Origin: Orbus hercynius
Lineage (GTDB): Bacteria > Pseudomonadota > Gammaproteobacteria > Enterobacterales > Orbaceae
DNA length: 64,000 nt
Reading direction: 5' to 3'
Assembly (NCBI RefSeq): GCF_003634275.1
Contig: NZ_RBWY01000001.1
Coordinates: forward strand, 415,713 to 479,712
Shown: one piece after another, positions 30,367 to 41,164 of the stretch
Numbering within the stretch: the first letter of the stretch is position 1
Layout of the letters: each line of letters starts with the position of its first letter
Translations under genes and position numbers: made by a program
Notes under the pieces: model-generated
The model's input: the letters and a program-made list of their open reading frames with translations, nothing else
Told to the model about the DNA's origin: nothing
Databases searched by the model: none

Positions 30367-31794
30367 TTATTTAGATGCGCATAGTGCGTAATAGGTAGTT
30401 CCACCGATCGCCTCAACATTGCGGACATCGCCATCATTAACGCCTACGCCATAAAATCCACCTGATGTGTTTGCGTCATTAGTCCAGTAACCAATGTAGC
30501 TCATAGTTGCATCAGGATAATTGCCGAGATTCCCCCACTCGGTTGATAATCCTGCTCCAATTTTTCGCATATAAACATTTCGAGACGATAAAGGGAGTGG
30601 AAACCCACTCGGTGCAGCAGGCCCAACGCTTGAATTAGTTAAATCACGCACGGTTGCCAAGGAGTAATTACTGCCGGATAAAGCATTGCACCAAGTTCTT
30701 TGAGATGTGATGTAATAAGGACTGCTACGATTGACAAACCACTTTTTAATAGTAAACGAATATTGAATGATGACATTCCCCTGCTGGTCCTTACCTTCAA
30801 TAACAAAACTTGCCGGGCCTACAAAGGCATCAGCTTTAGCACCTTGTAAGTTAGTATTAGCAGTTGGACCCGATAACTTAACTCTCACCATAGTCGGGGA
30901 AACAGTAAGATTGACTGTTATATTGCCCGACGTCATTGAGCTTGGCCAAGTTAAATCATCAGCTGCAACACCCGCAATGACTAAATCAAAATATAAGCTG
31001 TTAAGTCCAGTTGTTGGGAAGTTATTACCATCACTTTGCGGTAAAAAACCGATAATAGGGTCCCATTCACTAGCGGGGCCAGCAACACCTACAGTCATAG
31101 AGTTTCTATCAGGCATCGCACTACACAGCTGAGGATCAATATTAATTGGAAATGCGCGCTCTGGAGTGGGTAATGATAATATATTATCAGGATAAACTTG
31201 TTTATGAGGATCACCATATTGCGTATTAAGATTAACACTACCAAAAACCTTAATATAAGGACTAATGCCCAAATAGGATAATTGACAAAACGTTTGGTTT
31301 AACTGAGTTGATGTTAATGCGGTATTGGTTGCTTTGTCATACCAAGCAACACTTACCGAACCATTTTGAGTTTCTGTTATCGAAATGGGATTAACATTGT
31401 CACCATCACTATCAACAACTTCATCTGCAGTTGGCATACCAAATGGCGCTACGCTAAGCCCACTGATATCAGATGGTTTGCTTGTTTTAGCTGAAAGGGC
31501 CAGAGAACTAAAAGCATTATTTAATAATGTATCGTCATAATAAGATTTATTGTTGTAATTTACACCAAAATACTTAAAATCATTGAGACTTATTTCATCG
31601 ATAAAAATAGGAGAGGTACCTTTAATCGAATTTATGGTCGTTATTGATAAAGCGGCTTGAACGCTATGAATCAAAAAACTTGACCCCAATACAATTGGCC
31701 CTGCTAATTTAGCTGGAAAAAAATCTTTTAAAGAGATAACAGATTGAGATAACAAATACTTTATAGGAAAACACATTATTTTTTGTTTGTTCAT
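30367..31794 (-). CDS. Secreted adhesin-like protein, paralogue 4
   Basis: A 475-residue protein with a long signal region (MNKQKIMCF start, hydrophobic core around residues 32-46, probable cut VQA/ALS). Family landmarks are SIKGTSPIF, DSDGD, CQLSYLGISP, YGDPHKQVYPD, ASEWDPIIGFLPQ, NFPTTGLNSLYFDLVIAG, YSFTIKKWF and AGLSTEWGNL. The ending YGVGVNDG...TTYYALC resembles paralogue 3, which faces it across 138 bp. I preferred the ATG at 31794 over an in-frame TTG at 31824; neither has a strong Shine-Dalgarno. The C-terminal part (ATVRDLTN...EWG...YWTND) recalls the adhesion domain at the tip of intimin-like proteins. Confidence 0.75.
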   Translation of the reverse strand: MNKQKIMCFPIKYLLSQSVISLKDFFPAKLAGPIVLGSSFLIHSVQAALSITTINSIKGTSPIFIDEISLNDFKYFGVNYNNKSYYDDTLLNNAFSSLALSAKTSKPSDISGLSVAPFGMPTADEVVDSDGDNVNPISITETQNGSVSVAWYDKATNTALTSTQLNQTFCQLSYLGISPYIKVFGSVNLNTQYGDPHKQVYPDNILSLPTPERAFPINIDPQLCSAMPDRNSMTVGVAGPASEWDPIIGFLPQSDGNNFPTTGLNSLYFDLVIAGVAADDLTWPSSMTSGNITVNLTVSPTMVRVKLSGPTANTNLQGAKADAFVGPASFVIEGKDQQGNVIIQYSFTIKKWFVNRSSPYYITSQRTWCNALSGSNYSLATVRDLTNSSVGPAAPSGFPLPLSSRNVYMRKIGAGLSTEWGNLGNYPDATMSYIGYWTNDANTSGGFYGVGVNDGDVRNVEAIGGTTYYALCASK

Positions 31795-32352
31795 TTTTAT
31801 ATTCTTTTCATCACTAGAATCCAAGCTAAGGCTCGAATTATTAACATCGAATTAACATAAAATCAACTCAATTATGCTATTAATTCAAATATAACTGCGA
31901 ATTATAGACCTATTTTAATTAATTAACAATTAAAATAATTTAAATAGTATCATGTGCAGTTTTTTAAAAGTTGATGACGTCATTTATTATTATGCTTATC
32001 TGATCCTAGCTGATAACAATTGTATATTCACATAGAACATCGTCATCAATTGGTTAGAATTAATCCTAAAAACGTTATTTTCATATCATTATAAGATTAT
32101 AAAACAGAAAGTATATATATTAGTCTAGGTCAAAGTCGTCTTTTCTAACTATGCAAGTAATATATGGTCATTGAGTGAGTTACTCACCGTTCATAGGTCC
32201 TTTTAAACAAGTAATACTTAAGCTATTTTCGATAATATAATTGGATAATATATATTGGATATATTTTATGTTAATATGACGTTGTTTTGAACAGTGGTGC
32301 TGTTTTTTTATATTAGTAAAAATAACGACTAAAAATAATAAGGGAATTAATC
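31795..32352. other. Long intergenic region, 558 bp
   Basis: Very AT-rich DNA between divergent genes, the longest non-coding stretch in the window. It contains a palindrome ATGACGTCAT (31974-31983). A nine-base inverted pair TTGATGACG / CGTCATCAA lies at 31972 and 32041. Near 32290 a small stem AACAG-TGGTG-CTGTT is followed by seven T, which could attenuate the next gene. The 44-bp block found before paralogues 1 and 2 is not present. I see no gene here. Confidence 0.4.
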
Positions 32353-32700
32353 ATGCCTTTTTTGATCAAAGAAGAGTTTTTTAATGAAAATAATTATACT
32401 TTTTTATATCAATTTCCTTCAGAAGCAGAATTTCAGCAAATCATTGAACGTGTGATGGTGGAACGCGGTTATCAAAATATCGGTAATCATATTTATGAGA
32501 AAGGTAATGTAATTTTAAAAATGCTATTAGGATCTTTTTATCACTATTATAAGATAGAAATAAAGCCAGAAGGATTGGGCAATAATCACGTAAGAGTGTC
32601 CATCAAAAAATGGGCATCAAGCGTTAGAGGCGGCGTCACTAGCATGAATAATATGCAACAAGAGCTAAGTGCCATCAAAGAGCGTTTTAAGTCAATATAA
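32353..32700 (+). CDS. Small protein of unknown function
   Basis: A 115-residue soluble protein with no signal peptide or membrane segment. It reads as an alpha/beta fold: an N-terminal FLYQFPSEAEFQQIIERVM helix region, strands around GNVILKMLL and YKIEIKPEG, VRVSIKKWASS, and a C-terminal helix ending LSAIKERFKSI. AAGGGA lies upstream of the ATG. I do not recognise the family. It stands alone between the adhesin-like gene and pssA, with no operon partner. Confidence 0.6.
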   Translation: MPFLIKEEFFNENNYTFLYQFPSEAEFQQIIERVMVERGYQNIGNHIYEKGNVILKMLLGSFYHYYKIEIKPEGLGNNHVRVSIKKWASSVRGGVTSMNNMQQELSAIKERFKSI

Positions 32701-32756
32701 CATGTTGACAACTAATGCGCTCGTGTATTTCGTAATAGCGCTATGATTATCATATT

Positions 32757-34112
32757 TTATAACAAACGTTTAATAATTTTATCAATGCGAATTCTACTTA
32801 ACCGGTTAATTAATTTTTGAATCGGCTTTGGATAAAATTGGCTCGCCTGAATTTGCTGAAAATGATTGACTAATAACGTATTTTCTCTTATTACCTGGAG
32901 TTCTTTACTGAATTTATCATGGAGTTCGCTATTCGGATCATGGACTAAAATACCGTTTTCAAGATCGAGGCGCCAAGCTCTTGGATTGATATTATTACCG
33001 GTAATCAATGCCCAATTATCATCTATCCATATCCCCTTAAGGTGATAGGAATGATCATTATCTTTCCATAGACGAATAATTAATAGCTCTTTATCGACAA
33101 AATTCTGTAATTTTTCAACAAAATTACGTAGATTGATTTCGTACAAATATGGTAAACCACCAATAATATTAAATGGCTGATCCTCCGGAATAAAAAAATC
33201 ATTAGCCGTTTTATCACCAACAATAATTTCTATCTTTTTACCTTTCCTTAGCTGACGAATAATATCTTTAATAATAATTGGCGGAAGATTGAAATAGGGA
33301 GTACAAAATGTTACTTTTTCACTAGCTGAACAGATTAGGTGATGAATAACGTGATTGAGTTTATTACCTTTACCTAACCCTGCAATTGGGGTCAACGCTA
33401 ATTCATTATTTGTTGCCTGTCCATTAAATTGATAGTCGGCTTGCGTTAAATGGTAGCGTAATGTGCGAATTTTAGATTTGAGTTGTTTGCGGGTTTTTTG
33501 TTCCAAACAATCTAACCGCTCAACACCATCAAACACCAAAAAGTTATTATTGATATAATCTATCATACTGTCGGCTAAAATGGGATTAGTCATCATATGA
33601 TAGCGATCATAACGGTATTTTTCGAGTTTGTGTAAATAGACATTATTAATACTTGCCCCAGTATAAAGTACCGTATCATCGATAATACTGCCTTTAAGAT
33701 GCAACACACCGAGCACTTCTCGTCGATTTACGGGCACACCGTAAATTTCAACATTCAAATTGGGATAATTGACTTTCATTTGATGATAGAACTGCACATT
33801 CGTTTGGGCATTACCTTCGCCCATTCGACCTCGCTGTGCTCGATGCCAATCGACAAAAATTTTGACATCTAAATTCGGATTGGTTTTTTTTGCATCATAA
33901 ATTGCTTGTAGAATTTCTTGCCCCGCTTCATCTCGTTCTAAATATAACGCGACAATATACAAGCGCCTAGTCGCATTTTTAATATGATGTAACAGCATTT
34001 CCCGATATTCAACAGGGGTATGTAAAACCTGATAATGATCGACCGATTGCGCTATTTTGGGCAATTCAGTTAGGTATTTTTGATAATCATATTTAATAAA
34101 CGGTAGTCGCAT
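32757..34112 (-). CDS. pssA: Phosphatidylserine synthase PssA
   Basis: Makes phosphatidylserine from CDP-diacylglycerol and serine, the committed step to phosphatidylethanolamine. The 451-residue protein is exactly the E. coli length and is a phospholipase D-superfamily enzyme, not the integral membrane type. Two HKD motifs are visible: His138-Lys140-Asp145 (HLKGSIID) and His357-Lys359-Asp364 (HLKGIWID). The C-terminus is basic (IQKLINRLSRIRIDKIIKRLL), which in E. coli helps binding to ribosomes and membranes. It appears to be a single gene. Confidence 0.96.
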   Translation of the reverse strand: MRLPFIKYDYQKYLTELPKIAQSVDHYQVLHTPVEYREMLLHHIKNATRRLYIVALYLERDEAGQEILQAIYDAKKTNPNLDVKIFVDWHRAQRGRMGEGNAQTNVQFYHQMKVNYPNLNVEIYGVPVNRREVLGVLHLKGSIIDDTVLYTGASINNVYLHKLEKYRYDRYHMMTNPILADSMIDYINNNFLVFDGVERLDCLEQKTRKQLKSKIRTLRYHLTQADYQFNGQATNNELALTPIAGLGKGNKLNHVIHHLICSASEKVTFCTPYFNLPPIIIKDIIRQLRKGKKIEIIVGDKTANDFFIPEDQPFNIIGGLPYLYEINLRNFVEKLQNFVDKELLIIRLWKDNDHSYHLKGIWIDDNWALITGNNINPRAWRLDLENGILVHDPNSELHDKFSKELQVIRENTLLVNHFQQIQASQFYPKPIQKLINRLSRIRIDKIIKRLL

Positions 34113-34409
34113 ATGGTAGGTGTATGTCTATGTACTTAAATCGATGCGATAGCATAGCATATTTAATTAAATAGGTACATTATCAAAAGAGTTATCAATA
34201 TAAATCAATATGTTGCTATATATTTTTATGCTTTTAATCCTATTTATGTGTTAAATAGCAGTCTTCTTGGTCAAGGTAAGGCCTTGTGATTGCGGTGTTT
34301 ACAGACATGTTTATAGACTGATAAATATCGATAATTTCAAATGTGCAATAGGTTTTCAAGGCTAATTTTAGTATACTAAGTGAAATTTCGCTTTAATTGG
34401 TTAATTTTT

Positions 34410-36431
34410 GTGCGTTTAAATATAAGTCAACAACAAGCCGTCGAATACATCTCTGGGCCGTGCTTGGTTTTAGCTGGTGCTGGTTCGGGTAAAACGCGCG
34501 TCATTATCAATAAAATTGCGTATTTAATTCAAGTAAAAGGCTATCAACCTAAGCATGTTGTGGCGGTGACATTTACGAATAAAGCGGCACGTGAAATGAA
34601 AGAGCGTATTGCACAAACCTTAGGTCGTAAAGAGGCGCGTGGGCTAAAAATTTCAACTTTTCATACCTTAGGTCTCGATATTATTCGCAAAGAATACAAG
34701 CAGATCGGGATTAAAAGTAATTTTTCGTTGTTTGATGATAATGATCAGTTTTCGTTATTAAAAGCGCTGACTGAGCAGTGGTTTGATGGCGATAAAGATT
34801 TAATTAATCAATTACGTCATACCATTTCTAATTGGAAAAATGATTTAGTTGATGCAACGATTGCTATGGCTCGTGCGCAAACGAAAAAAGAACAGTTATT
34901 TGCCCATTGTTATCAGCTGTATGAACAACAACAAAAAGCCTGTGGTATTTTAGATTTTGATGATCTTATTTTATTACCGACTTTATTGTTACAAAGCAAT
35001 GAGCAAGTGCGTGAAAAATGGCAAAATCGCGTGCGTTATTTACTTGTTGATGAATATCAAGATACCAATACTAGCCAATATGAACTGATTAAATTACTGG
35101 TCGGTTATAAGGCAAAATTCACGGTGGTTGGTGATGACGATCAGTCTATTTACTCTTGGCGCGGTGCAAGACCACAAAATTTAGTGCTGTTAAATCAAGA
35201 TTTTCCCAGTCTTAATGTGATCAAATTAGAACAGAACTATCGTTCTTCTGGGCGTATTTTAAAAGCGGCGAATATTTTAATTGAAAATAATCCGCATATT
35301 TTTACCAAAACACTACACTCTGAGCTAGGTTATGGCGAACCACTTAATGTGATCTCGGCTAATAATGAAGAAGATGAAGCTGAAAAAGTCGTTAATGATT
35401 TAATTGGTCATCGTTTTGCAACCAATAGTCGTTATGGTGATTACGCGATTTTATATCGTGGTAATCATCAATCACGTTTGTTTGAAAAAATCCTTATGCA
35501 AAACCGTATTCCCTATAAAATTTCAGGGGGGACATCATTTTTCTCTCGTATTGAGATTAAAGATCTCATGGCTTATCTGCGTTTGTTAATTAACCTTGAC
35601 GATGATAATGCCTTTATCCGGGTTGTAAATACCCCTAAGCGCGAAATAGGTCCTGCTACACTACAAAAATTAGGGCAGCTTGCTGAACAAAAATCCCTTA
35701 GCTTATTTAAAGCGGCATTTGATGTGCAACTGACAGAGCTGCTGCCACCAAAACGGTTTGAATCCTTACATCAATTTGTTAACTGGTTTAGTCAATTATC
35801 TGACAATGCACAACATGATCCAATGCCGGTTGTTGATCAATTGTTGCATGGTATTGATTACCAAAGCTGGTTATATGAAACGTCACCTTCTCCTGCAGCA
35901 GCACAAATGCGTATGAAGAATGTTGAACAGTTAACTAGCTGGCTTGATAGCATGCTTAAAGGCGATGATATTGACGAACCGATGACACTTGAACAAGCGG
36001 TTATGCGTTTTACTCTGCGCGATATGCTTGAACGAAATGAAAGTGATGAAGAAGAAGATGCCGTTCAGCTTATGACTTTGCACGCTTCAAAAGGTCTTGA
36101 GTTCCCTTACGTCTACTTAGTTGGCATGGCAGAAGGATTATTACCTCATCAAGCAAGTATTGATGAGGATAACATTGAAGAAGAGCGAAGGCTTGCTTAT
36201 GTGGGGATCACACGCGCACAACAGGTACTGACATTTTCATATAGCACTGAACGTAAACAGTATGGTGATGTGAGTTACTTAGAGCCGAGTCGATTCTTAT
36301 TGGAACTTCCGCAAGATGATCTCAATTGGAATAGCAAAAAACAGCAAACATCCGAGCAGCGTTTAGAGCAAGGAAAAAGTCGTCTGGCAATGATAAAAGC
36401 GCAGTTAGCAAAAGCCAAAGCCGAATTATAG
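34410..36431 (+). CDS. rep: ATP-dependent DNA helicase Rep
   Basis: 3'-to-5' superfamily 1 helicase that clears proteins from DNA ahead of the replisome. The motifs appear in order: QQAVEY, Walker A (GAGSGKTR), [20 protein letters not shown], the DEYQDTN Walker [36 protein letters not shown] and VGITRAQ. Starting at the GTG at 34410 (VRLNISQQQ) gives 673 residues, the exact E. coli length, and aligns with its MRLNPGQQQ start. A GTG at 34380 would add ten residues without a better ribosome site. A strong terminator follows. Confidence 0.96.
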   Translation: MRLNISQQQAVEYISGPCLVLAGAGSGKTRVIINKIAYLIQVKGYQPKHVVAVTFTNKAAREMKERIAQTLGRKEARGLKISTFHTLGLDIIRKEYKQIGIKSNFSLFDDNDQFSLLKALTEQWFDGDKDLINQLRHTISNWKNDLVDATIAMARAQTKKEQLFAHCYQLYEQQQKACGILDFDDLILLPTLLLQSNEQVREKWQNRVRYLLVDEYQDTNTSQYELIKLLVGYKAKFTVVGDDDQSIYSWRGARPQNLVLLNQDFPSLNVIKLEQNYRSSGRILKAANILIENNPHIFTKTLHSELGYGEPLNVISANNEEDEAEKVVNDLIGHRFATNSRYGDYAILYRGNHQSRLFEKILMQNRIPYKISGGTSFFSRIEIKDLMAYLRLLINLDDDNAFIRVVNTPKREIGPATLQKLGQLAEQKSLSLFKAAFDVQLTELLPPKRFESLHQFVNWFSQLSDNAQHDPMPVVDQLLHGIDYQSWLYETSPSPAAAQMRMKNVEQLTSWLDSMLKGDDIDEPMTLEQAVMRFTLRDMLERNESDEEEDAVQLMTLHASKGLEFPYVYLVGMAEGLLPHQASIDEDNIEEERRLAYVGITRAQQVLTFSYSTERKQYGDVSYLEPSRFLLELPQDDLNWNSKKQQTSEQRLEQGKSRLAMIKAQLAKAKAEL

Positions 36432-36487
36432 TTACAATAAGCCGTGATTATTGTTCAACTCGTTTATTATGTTTTAGTCAGACCGAT

Positions 36488-36514
36488 AAAAAAAGCGCCG
36501 ATTGGCGCTTTTTT
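36488..36514. terminator. Bidirectional terminator between rep and acrB
   Basis: AAAAAAAGCGCC (36488-36499) pairs with GGCGCTTTTTT (36504-36514), loop GATT; serves convergent genes. Confidence 0.9.
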
Positions 36515-36527
36515 ATTTAGGTTGGCA

Positions 36528-39500
36528 TTATGATTGTTTTGGTTTGGTTGCAATCACAACTTTATTTTTATGTTTAGTAAATAATTTAGTAATAAACACA
36601 AAGAATAATGGCACATAGAAAATAGCTAAGAATGTTGCAGTTAACATCCCACCAATTACCCCTGTGCCTACCGCATTTTGACTTGCTGAACCGGCACCAC
36701 TATTAATAGCGAGTGGTAATACACCGAGAATAAAGGCAAATGAGGTCATTAAAATTGGACGTAAACGTAAGCGACATGCTTCCAGTGTTGCGTCAATCAG
36801 TGATTTTCCTTCTTTTTCGAGTGCATCTTTAGCAAACTCAACAATCAAGATGGCGTTTTTAGCCGCCAATCCCATTGTGGTTAAAAGACCCACAATAAAG
36901 TAGATATCATTATCAAGTCCTCTGAACATTGTCGCGTAAACGGTACCGATAATACCAACTGGAATGATAAAGAGGATCGAAATTGGCACAGTCCAGCTTT
37001 CATATAACGCCGCTAACGACAAGAACACCACAATAAGCGAGATGATATACAATGTGGTTGTCTGTGAACCCGTTTGTCTTTCTTGATAAGAAATATCTGT
37101 CCAGTCATACGTGAAGCCTTTTGGTAAGTTCTTCGATAGCTCTTCCATGATTGCCATTGCTTGACCCGAACTTTGCCCAGCTGCTGCCGATCCACTAATT
37201 CCCATTGCAGCAACACCATCATAACGCACTAAAGACGGTGAACCGTAAGTTTTAGATGTAGTAGCAAATGAATCGTAAGGAACCATTTCACCATTTCCAT
37301 TTTTAACATGCCAGTAGCTAAAATCGCCCGGTAGCATACGGAAAGGTGCAGCACCTTGTACGTAGACTTTCTTAACGCGGTTGTTATAAACAAAGTCATC
37401 AATATAAGCAGAGCCTAAACTGGTTGATAAAACCGTGTTAATAGACGATATTGAAGTCCCTAAAGCTTGAGCTTTTTCAAAATCAACATTGATCTTATAT
37501 TGTGGCACATCAAGCATACCTGCTGGTCTGACTTGGACTAAGTTTGGATTCCTTGATGCTTCAGATAATAGCTGGTAAAAAGCTTGCATTAATGCTTCAT
37601 GACCCGCGCCACCACTATCTTTTAACATGTAAGAGAAACCATTTGCCATTCCTAAAGCCGGTACAGCTGGAATATTCAACGCATAACTTCTTGCTTCAGT
37701 AATCGTTGCTAAAAAGCGGTTAGCACTTGCCACGATTGCGTCAACTGATTGATCTTTATGCGTCCGCACTGACCAGTCTTTTAATTTAATAAAGGCAAGA
37801 CCCATATTTTGGCCTCGTCCTGCTAAACTAAAGCCACCGACCGAGAAGATTTCGTCAACGGAGTCTTTTTGTACGGTTTGGAAATAATTACTTGCCTTAG
37901 TCAGTACATTTTGCGTTTCATTTAGCGTCGAACCCGGTGGCAATTCAGTCATCATAATGATAACGCCTTGATCTTCATTCGGTAAGAATGCCGTCGGTAA
38001 TTTATTAAAACCAAAGATAAGTGCTAAAATGATTAATGCATAAGTTGCAAAGCTAATTAACGGATATCGGATGACTTTAATAACGCCTTTTTCATACACA
38101 TGAAGGCTTTTAGCAAAGAAACCATTGAAACCAGCAAAGAATTTATTCAATAGCAGTTCAATCCAAGAAAATGGCGGTACTTTGCTGAGTCGGCTAGCTA
38201 AAGATTGTTTTCTGTTTTTGAATTTTGATGGGGCTTTTAGTATTTGTACACACAACGCAGGTGTTAGTACAATTGCCATCAGCACAGAAAGGGCCATAGC
38301 AGTTACGATGGTAATTGAGAACTGTTTATAAATACCACCCGCAGCGCCGCCGTAAAATGCCATTGGCACAAATACCGCAGAGAGTACGACTGCAATCCCA
38401 ACTAACGCCGAGGTAATTTGTTCCATTGATTTTACGGTTGCATCATAAGGTGATAACCCTTCGTCATGCATGATACGTTCAACGTTTTCAATAACAACAA
38501 TTGCATCATCCACTAATAGTCCGATCGCCAGAACAAGGGCGAACATCGATAATGTATTAATGGTAAACCCAAATACATATAACACCGCAAATGTTCCGAG
38601 TAATACAACAGGTACGGTAATGGTTGGGATTAGCGTTGATCTTAAGTTCTGTAAGAAGACGAACATAACGATGACAACTAAAATAATCGCTTCAATTAAC
38701 GTATCGACAACGTTCTCGATTGATAATTTAACGAATGGTGTTGTATCGTATGGGAAACGATACTCAATGTCATCAGGAAAAATTTTTGCTAATTCTGCAA
38801 GTTCTTTATCCACGGCATTTGATGTATCTAATTGGTTAGCTCCTGTTGCTAAGTAAATAGCAAGTCCAGCCGATGGATTACCATTATAACGAGACATAAA
38901 GTTATAATCAGCTGCACCTAATTCAACATCTGCAATATCTTTCAATAATATTTTTGAACCATCAGTATTTACTCGGACTAAAATATTTTGAAATTGTTCC
39001 GCTGTTTTTAAGCGGGATTGTGCGGTAATCGTTGCATTTAGCTCTTGCCCTTTGGTCGCAGGTAAAGCACCTAACTGGCCCGCTGTTACCTGCGCATTTT
39101 GTGCTTGAATTGCGGCGGTGACCTCTTCTGTCGATAATTTAAAGTAAGTCATTTTGCTTGGATCAAGCCAAATACGCATCGCATATTCAGAACCAAATAA
39201 CGTCGTATCACCCACACCTTGTACGCGGCGAATTGGATCTTGAACCGTTGAATAAACAAAGTCAGCAATGTCAGTTTGACTTTTATCTGGATTAGTTGAA
39301 TAAAAACCAATAACTTTTAGGAAGTTAGTATTATTTTTAGCAACAGATACCCCATTTTTTTGCACACTTTCTGGTAAACGTGATTTAACACTTTCGACTT
39401 TGTTGAGTACTTGAACCTGAGCAAAGTCAGGATCGGTACCGGGTGCAAATGTTAGTGTGATCTGTACCATCCCTTGTGAACTACTGGTGGATTGCATATA

Positions 39501-39728
39501 AATTAAGTTATCAATACCTGTTAAGTTCTGCTCAATGAGCTGTGTAACAGTGTTACTGATTGTTTCAGCATCGGCACCGGGATAAACAGCTGTAACAGTT
39601 ACAGCGGGTGGTGCGATATCTGGATATTGTTCAACTGCAAGTGACTTGATGCCAAGTAAACCACCTAGCATCATTAGTATTGCAATTACCCAAGCAAAGA
39701 CAGGGCGGTCTATAAAAAACTTAGCCAT
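36528..39728 (-). CDS. acrB: RND multidrug efflux transporter, AcrB type
   Basis: Inner membrane proton-driven pump that exports drugs, detergents and bile-like compounds through a tripartite channel. The 1066-residue protein follows AcrB: N-terminal MAKFFIDRPVFAWVIAI, twelve expected membrane segments, two large periplasmic loops, and the proton relay Asp-Asp pair in IGLLVDDAIVVIENVER with the lysine in GLAAKNAILIVEFAKD. It lies 18 bp after acrA on the minus strand. No outer membrane channel gene is adjacent, so a TolC encoded elsewhere is presumed. Substrate range cannot be told from sequence. Confidence 0.95.
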   Translation of the reverse strand: MAKFFIDRPVFAWVIAILMMLGGLLGIKSLAVEQYPDIAPPAVTVTAVYPGADAETISNTVTQLIEQNLTGIDNLIYMQSTSSSQGMVQITLTFAPGTDPDFAQVQVLNKVESVKSRLPESVQKNGVSVAKNNTNFLKVIGFYSTNPDKSQTDIADFVYSTVQDPIRRVQGVGDTTLFGSEYAMRIWLDPSKMTYFKLSTEEVTAAIQAQNAQVTAGQLGALPATKGQELNATITAQSRLKTAEQFQNILVRVNTDGSKILLKDIADVELGAADYNFMSRYNGNPSAGLAIYLATGANQLDTSNAVDKELAELAKIFPDDIEYRFPYDTTPFVKLSIENVVDTLIEAIILVVIVMFVFLQNLRSTLIPTITVPVVLLGTFAVLYVFGFTINTLSMFALVLAIGLLVDDAIVVIENVERIMHDEGLSPYDATVKSMEQITSALVGIAVVLSAVFVPMAFYGGAAGGIYKQFSITIVTAMALSVLMAIVLTPALCVQILKAPSKFKNRKQSLASRLSKVPPFSWIELLLNKFFAGFNGFFAKSLHVYEKGVIKVIRYPLISFATYALIILALIFGFNKLPTAFLPNEDQGVIIMMTELPPGSTLNETQNVLTKASNYFQTVQKDSVDEIFSVGGFSLAGRGQNMGLAFIKLKDWSVRTHKDQSVDAIVASANRFLATITEARSYALNIPAVPALGMANGFSYMLKDSGGAGHEALMQAFYQLLSEASRNPNLVQVRPAGMLDVPQYKINVDFEKAQALGTSISSINTVLSTSLGSAYIDDFVYNNRVKKVYVQGAAPFRMLPGDFSYWHVKNGNGEMVPYDSFATTSKTYGSPSLVRYDGVAAMGISGSAAAGQSSGQAMAIMEELSKNLPKGFTYDWTDISYQERQTGSQTTTLYIISLIVVFLSLAALYESWTVPISILFIIPVGIIGTVYATMFRGLDNDIYFIVGLLTTMGLAAKNAILIVEFAKDALEKEGKSLIDATLEACRLRLRPILMTSFAFILGVLPLAINSGAGSASQNAVGTGVIGGMLTATFLAIFYVPLFFVFITKLFTKHKNKVVIATKPKQS

Positions 39729-39746
39729 TATTTAAGAGCTCCCTCG

Positions 39747-41123
39747 TTACTTAACGCTATTTTCGATCAATGTATCAAGTTGTTCTTGAGTCAAAGATTG
39801 TGGATCAGCAACGATATTGGCGAATGTTCTGTATACTGGTGTGTTTAAATTAGGAATACTTGATAAATTCAGTAAACCACTAATAACGACTTTTTCACCC
39901 GCGTTAATTCCACTGGTTACAATCCAATACCCTGAAATACCAGCATAGACTTTCACATCATTACGTTTTTCAAAGTAATAAAATGGTGTGTCTTTTTTAT
40001 CGCTCTCTTTATGAGCTTTGATGATGGCTAAAGCTTCTTGTTCCGCTTTTTGCTCATTTTCTTTCATGCCTGATTCAGAATCTTGTTTTGGTAATCTTGC
40101 AAGTAAAGTTTCTTTGATAAACGTAAGCTCCTGGTCAGCTGGCACTGGAATTGCGACTATTGCCGTGTAGTTGCCTGCTGCATCGCTCGTAATGCCTTTT
40201 TGTGGCACTAGAATTGCGTTCTCGATATTACCAAGTGTTAGCAATGGTTTAAGGAACATACCTGGTAATATTTCCGCATTAGGATTGGGGAATTGTGCAC
40301 GTAAAATTACCGTTCCAGTTGTTTCATTAACATTTTTATCTGAGAAGATAATATGACCATCATATTCATACTTGCGACTATCATTGAAAAAGATTTCGAC
40401 TTTTTCGTTAGGTACATAAATCTGATTACGTTCTTTTTCATTTTTTTCAAATATGGTTGCAGTTTGGGTCATATCAATATAGATAGGATCAAGTTTTTGT
40501 ACTATCGCCATCGCTGTTGATTGACCTGCTGAAACGAGCGCACCCTCGGTAACATTTGATTTACCAATATAGCCATCAATTGGAGAGTATACTTTGGTAT
40601 AACCTAAATTTACTTTAGCGGTATTTAAGTTTGCTTTAGCAACTAAAACTGACGCATCGGCTTGCATAGCATCGGCCGCTGCTTTATCAAATTCTTGTTG
40701 ACTGATTGACTTTGTTTTTAATAAATCTTTATAACGATTCATAGTTAAGTGGGCTATTTTAGCACTAGCCTCTGCACTCGCAACGCTTGCCATTGCGCTA
40801 TCGTAATTTGCTTGATAGATAGCGGGATCAATTTGGTATAGCGATTGGCCTTCAGTGACATTACTGCTTTCAGCGAATTCTCGTTTTAAAATAATGCCGC
40901 CAACTTGCGGTCTTATTTCCGCGATTTGTGAAGCCACAACACGCGCTGGTAATGCAACTTTAACGGTATAGTTAAGAGGGTTGGTTTCAAAGACTTGAAC
41001 ATTTACCGTCGATAATTTGGCTTGGTTACTATTGGCTGGGTTATTATCACAACCAGTTAATAGCAGACTGCCTCCTAAAGCTAGAGCAAAAGTAAAGGGG
41101 AAGAGCGCTTTTCTAAATTTCAT
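39747..41123 (-). CDS. acrA: Efflux periplasmic adaptor, AcrA type, with insertion
   Basis: Lipoprotein linking AcrB to the outer membrane channel. The 458-residue protein has a lipobox LLTGC with Cys25, a lipoyl half-motif near PQVGGIILKREFAE, a coiled-coil hairpin (about residues 105-175), PIDGYIGKSNVTEGALV, and the beta-barrel and membrane-proximal domains (GMFLKPLL, VPQKGI, ISGL). It is about 60 residues longer than E. coli AcrA (397). The extra is a charged segment at about 326-387 (KENEQKAEQEALAIIKAHKE) inside the membrane-proximal domain. I chose the ATG at 41123 because it opens a proper lipoprotein signal with GAGG upstream; a longer frame to 41201 runs through a palindromic operator-like site. 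Confidence 0.93.
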   Translation of the reverse strand: MKFRKALFPFTFALALGGSLLLTGCDNNPANSNQAKLSTVNVQVFETNPLNYTVKVALPARVVASQIAEIRPQVGGIILKREFAESSNVTEGQSLYQIDPAIYQANYDSAMASVASAEASAKIAHLTMNRYKDLLKTKSISQQEFDKAAADAMQADASVLVAKANLNTAKVNLGYTKVYSPIDGYIGKSNVTEGALVSAGQSTAMAIVQKLDPIYIDMTQTATIFEKNEKERNQIYVPNEKVEIFFNDSRKYEYDGHIIFSDKNVNETTGTVILRAQFPNPNAEILPGMFLKPLLTLGNIENAILVPQKGITSDAAGNYTAIVAIPVPADQELTFIKETLLARLPKQDSESGMKENEQKAEQEALAIIKAHKESDKKDTPFYYFEKRNDVKVYAGISGYWIVTSGINAGEKVVISGLLNLSSIPNLNTPVYRTFANIVADPQSLTQEQLDTLIENSVK

Positions 41124-41164
41124 ATATAAAGTTACCTCGGTAAAATCAACAACGCAAATATTTA

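Noticed and set aside
31972-32049. ATGACGTCAT palindrome and a nine-base inverted pair
   Set aside because: Short, isolated and without a consistent distance to either gene; chance is a sufficient explanation.
34380-34409. Ten-residue N-terminal extension of Rep
   Set aside because: E. coli Rep begins at the equivalent of the GTG at 34410 and this gives exactly the same length, 673 residues.
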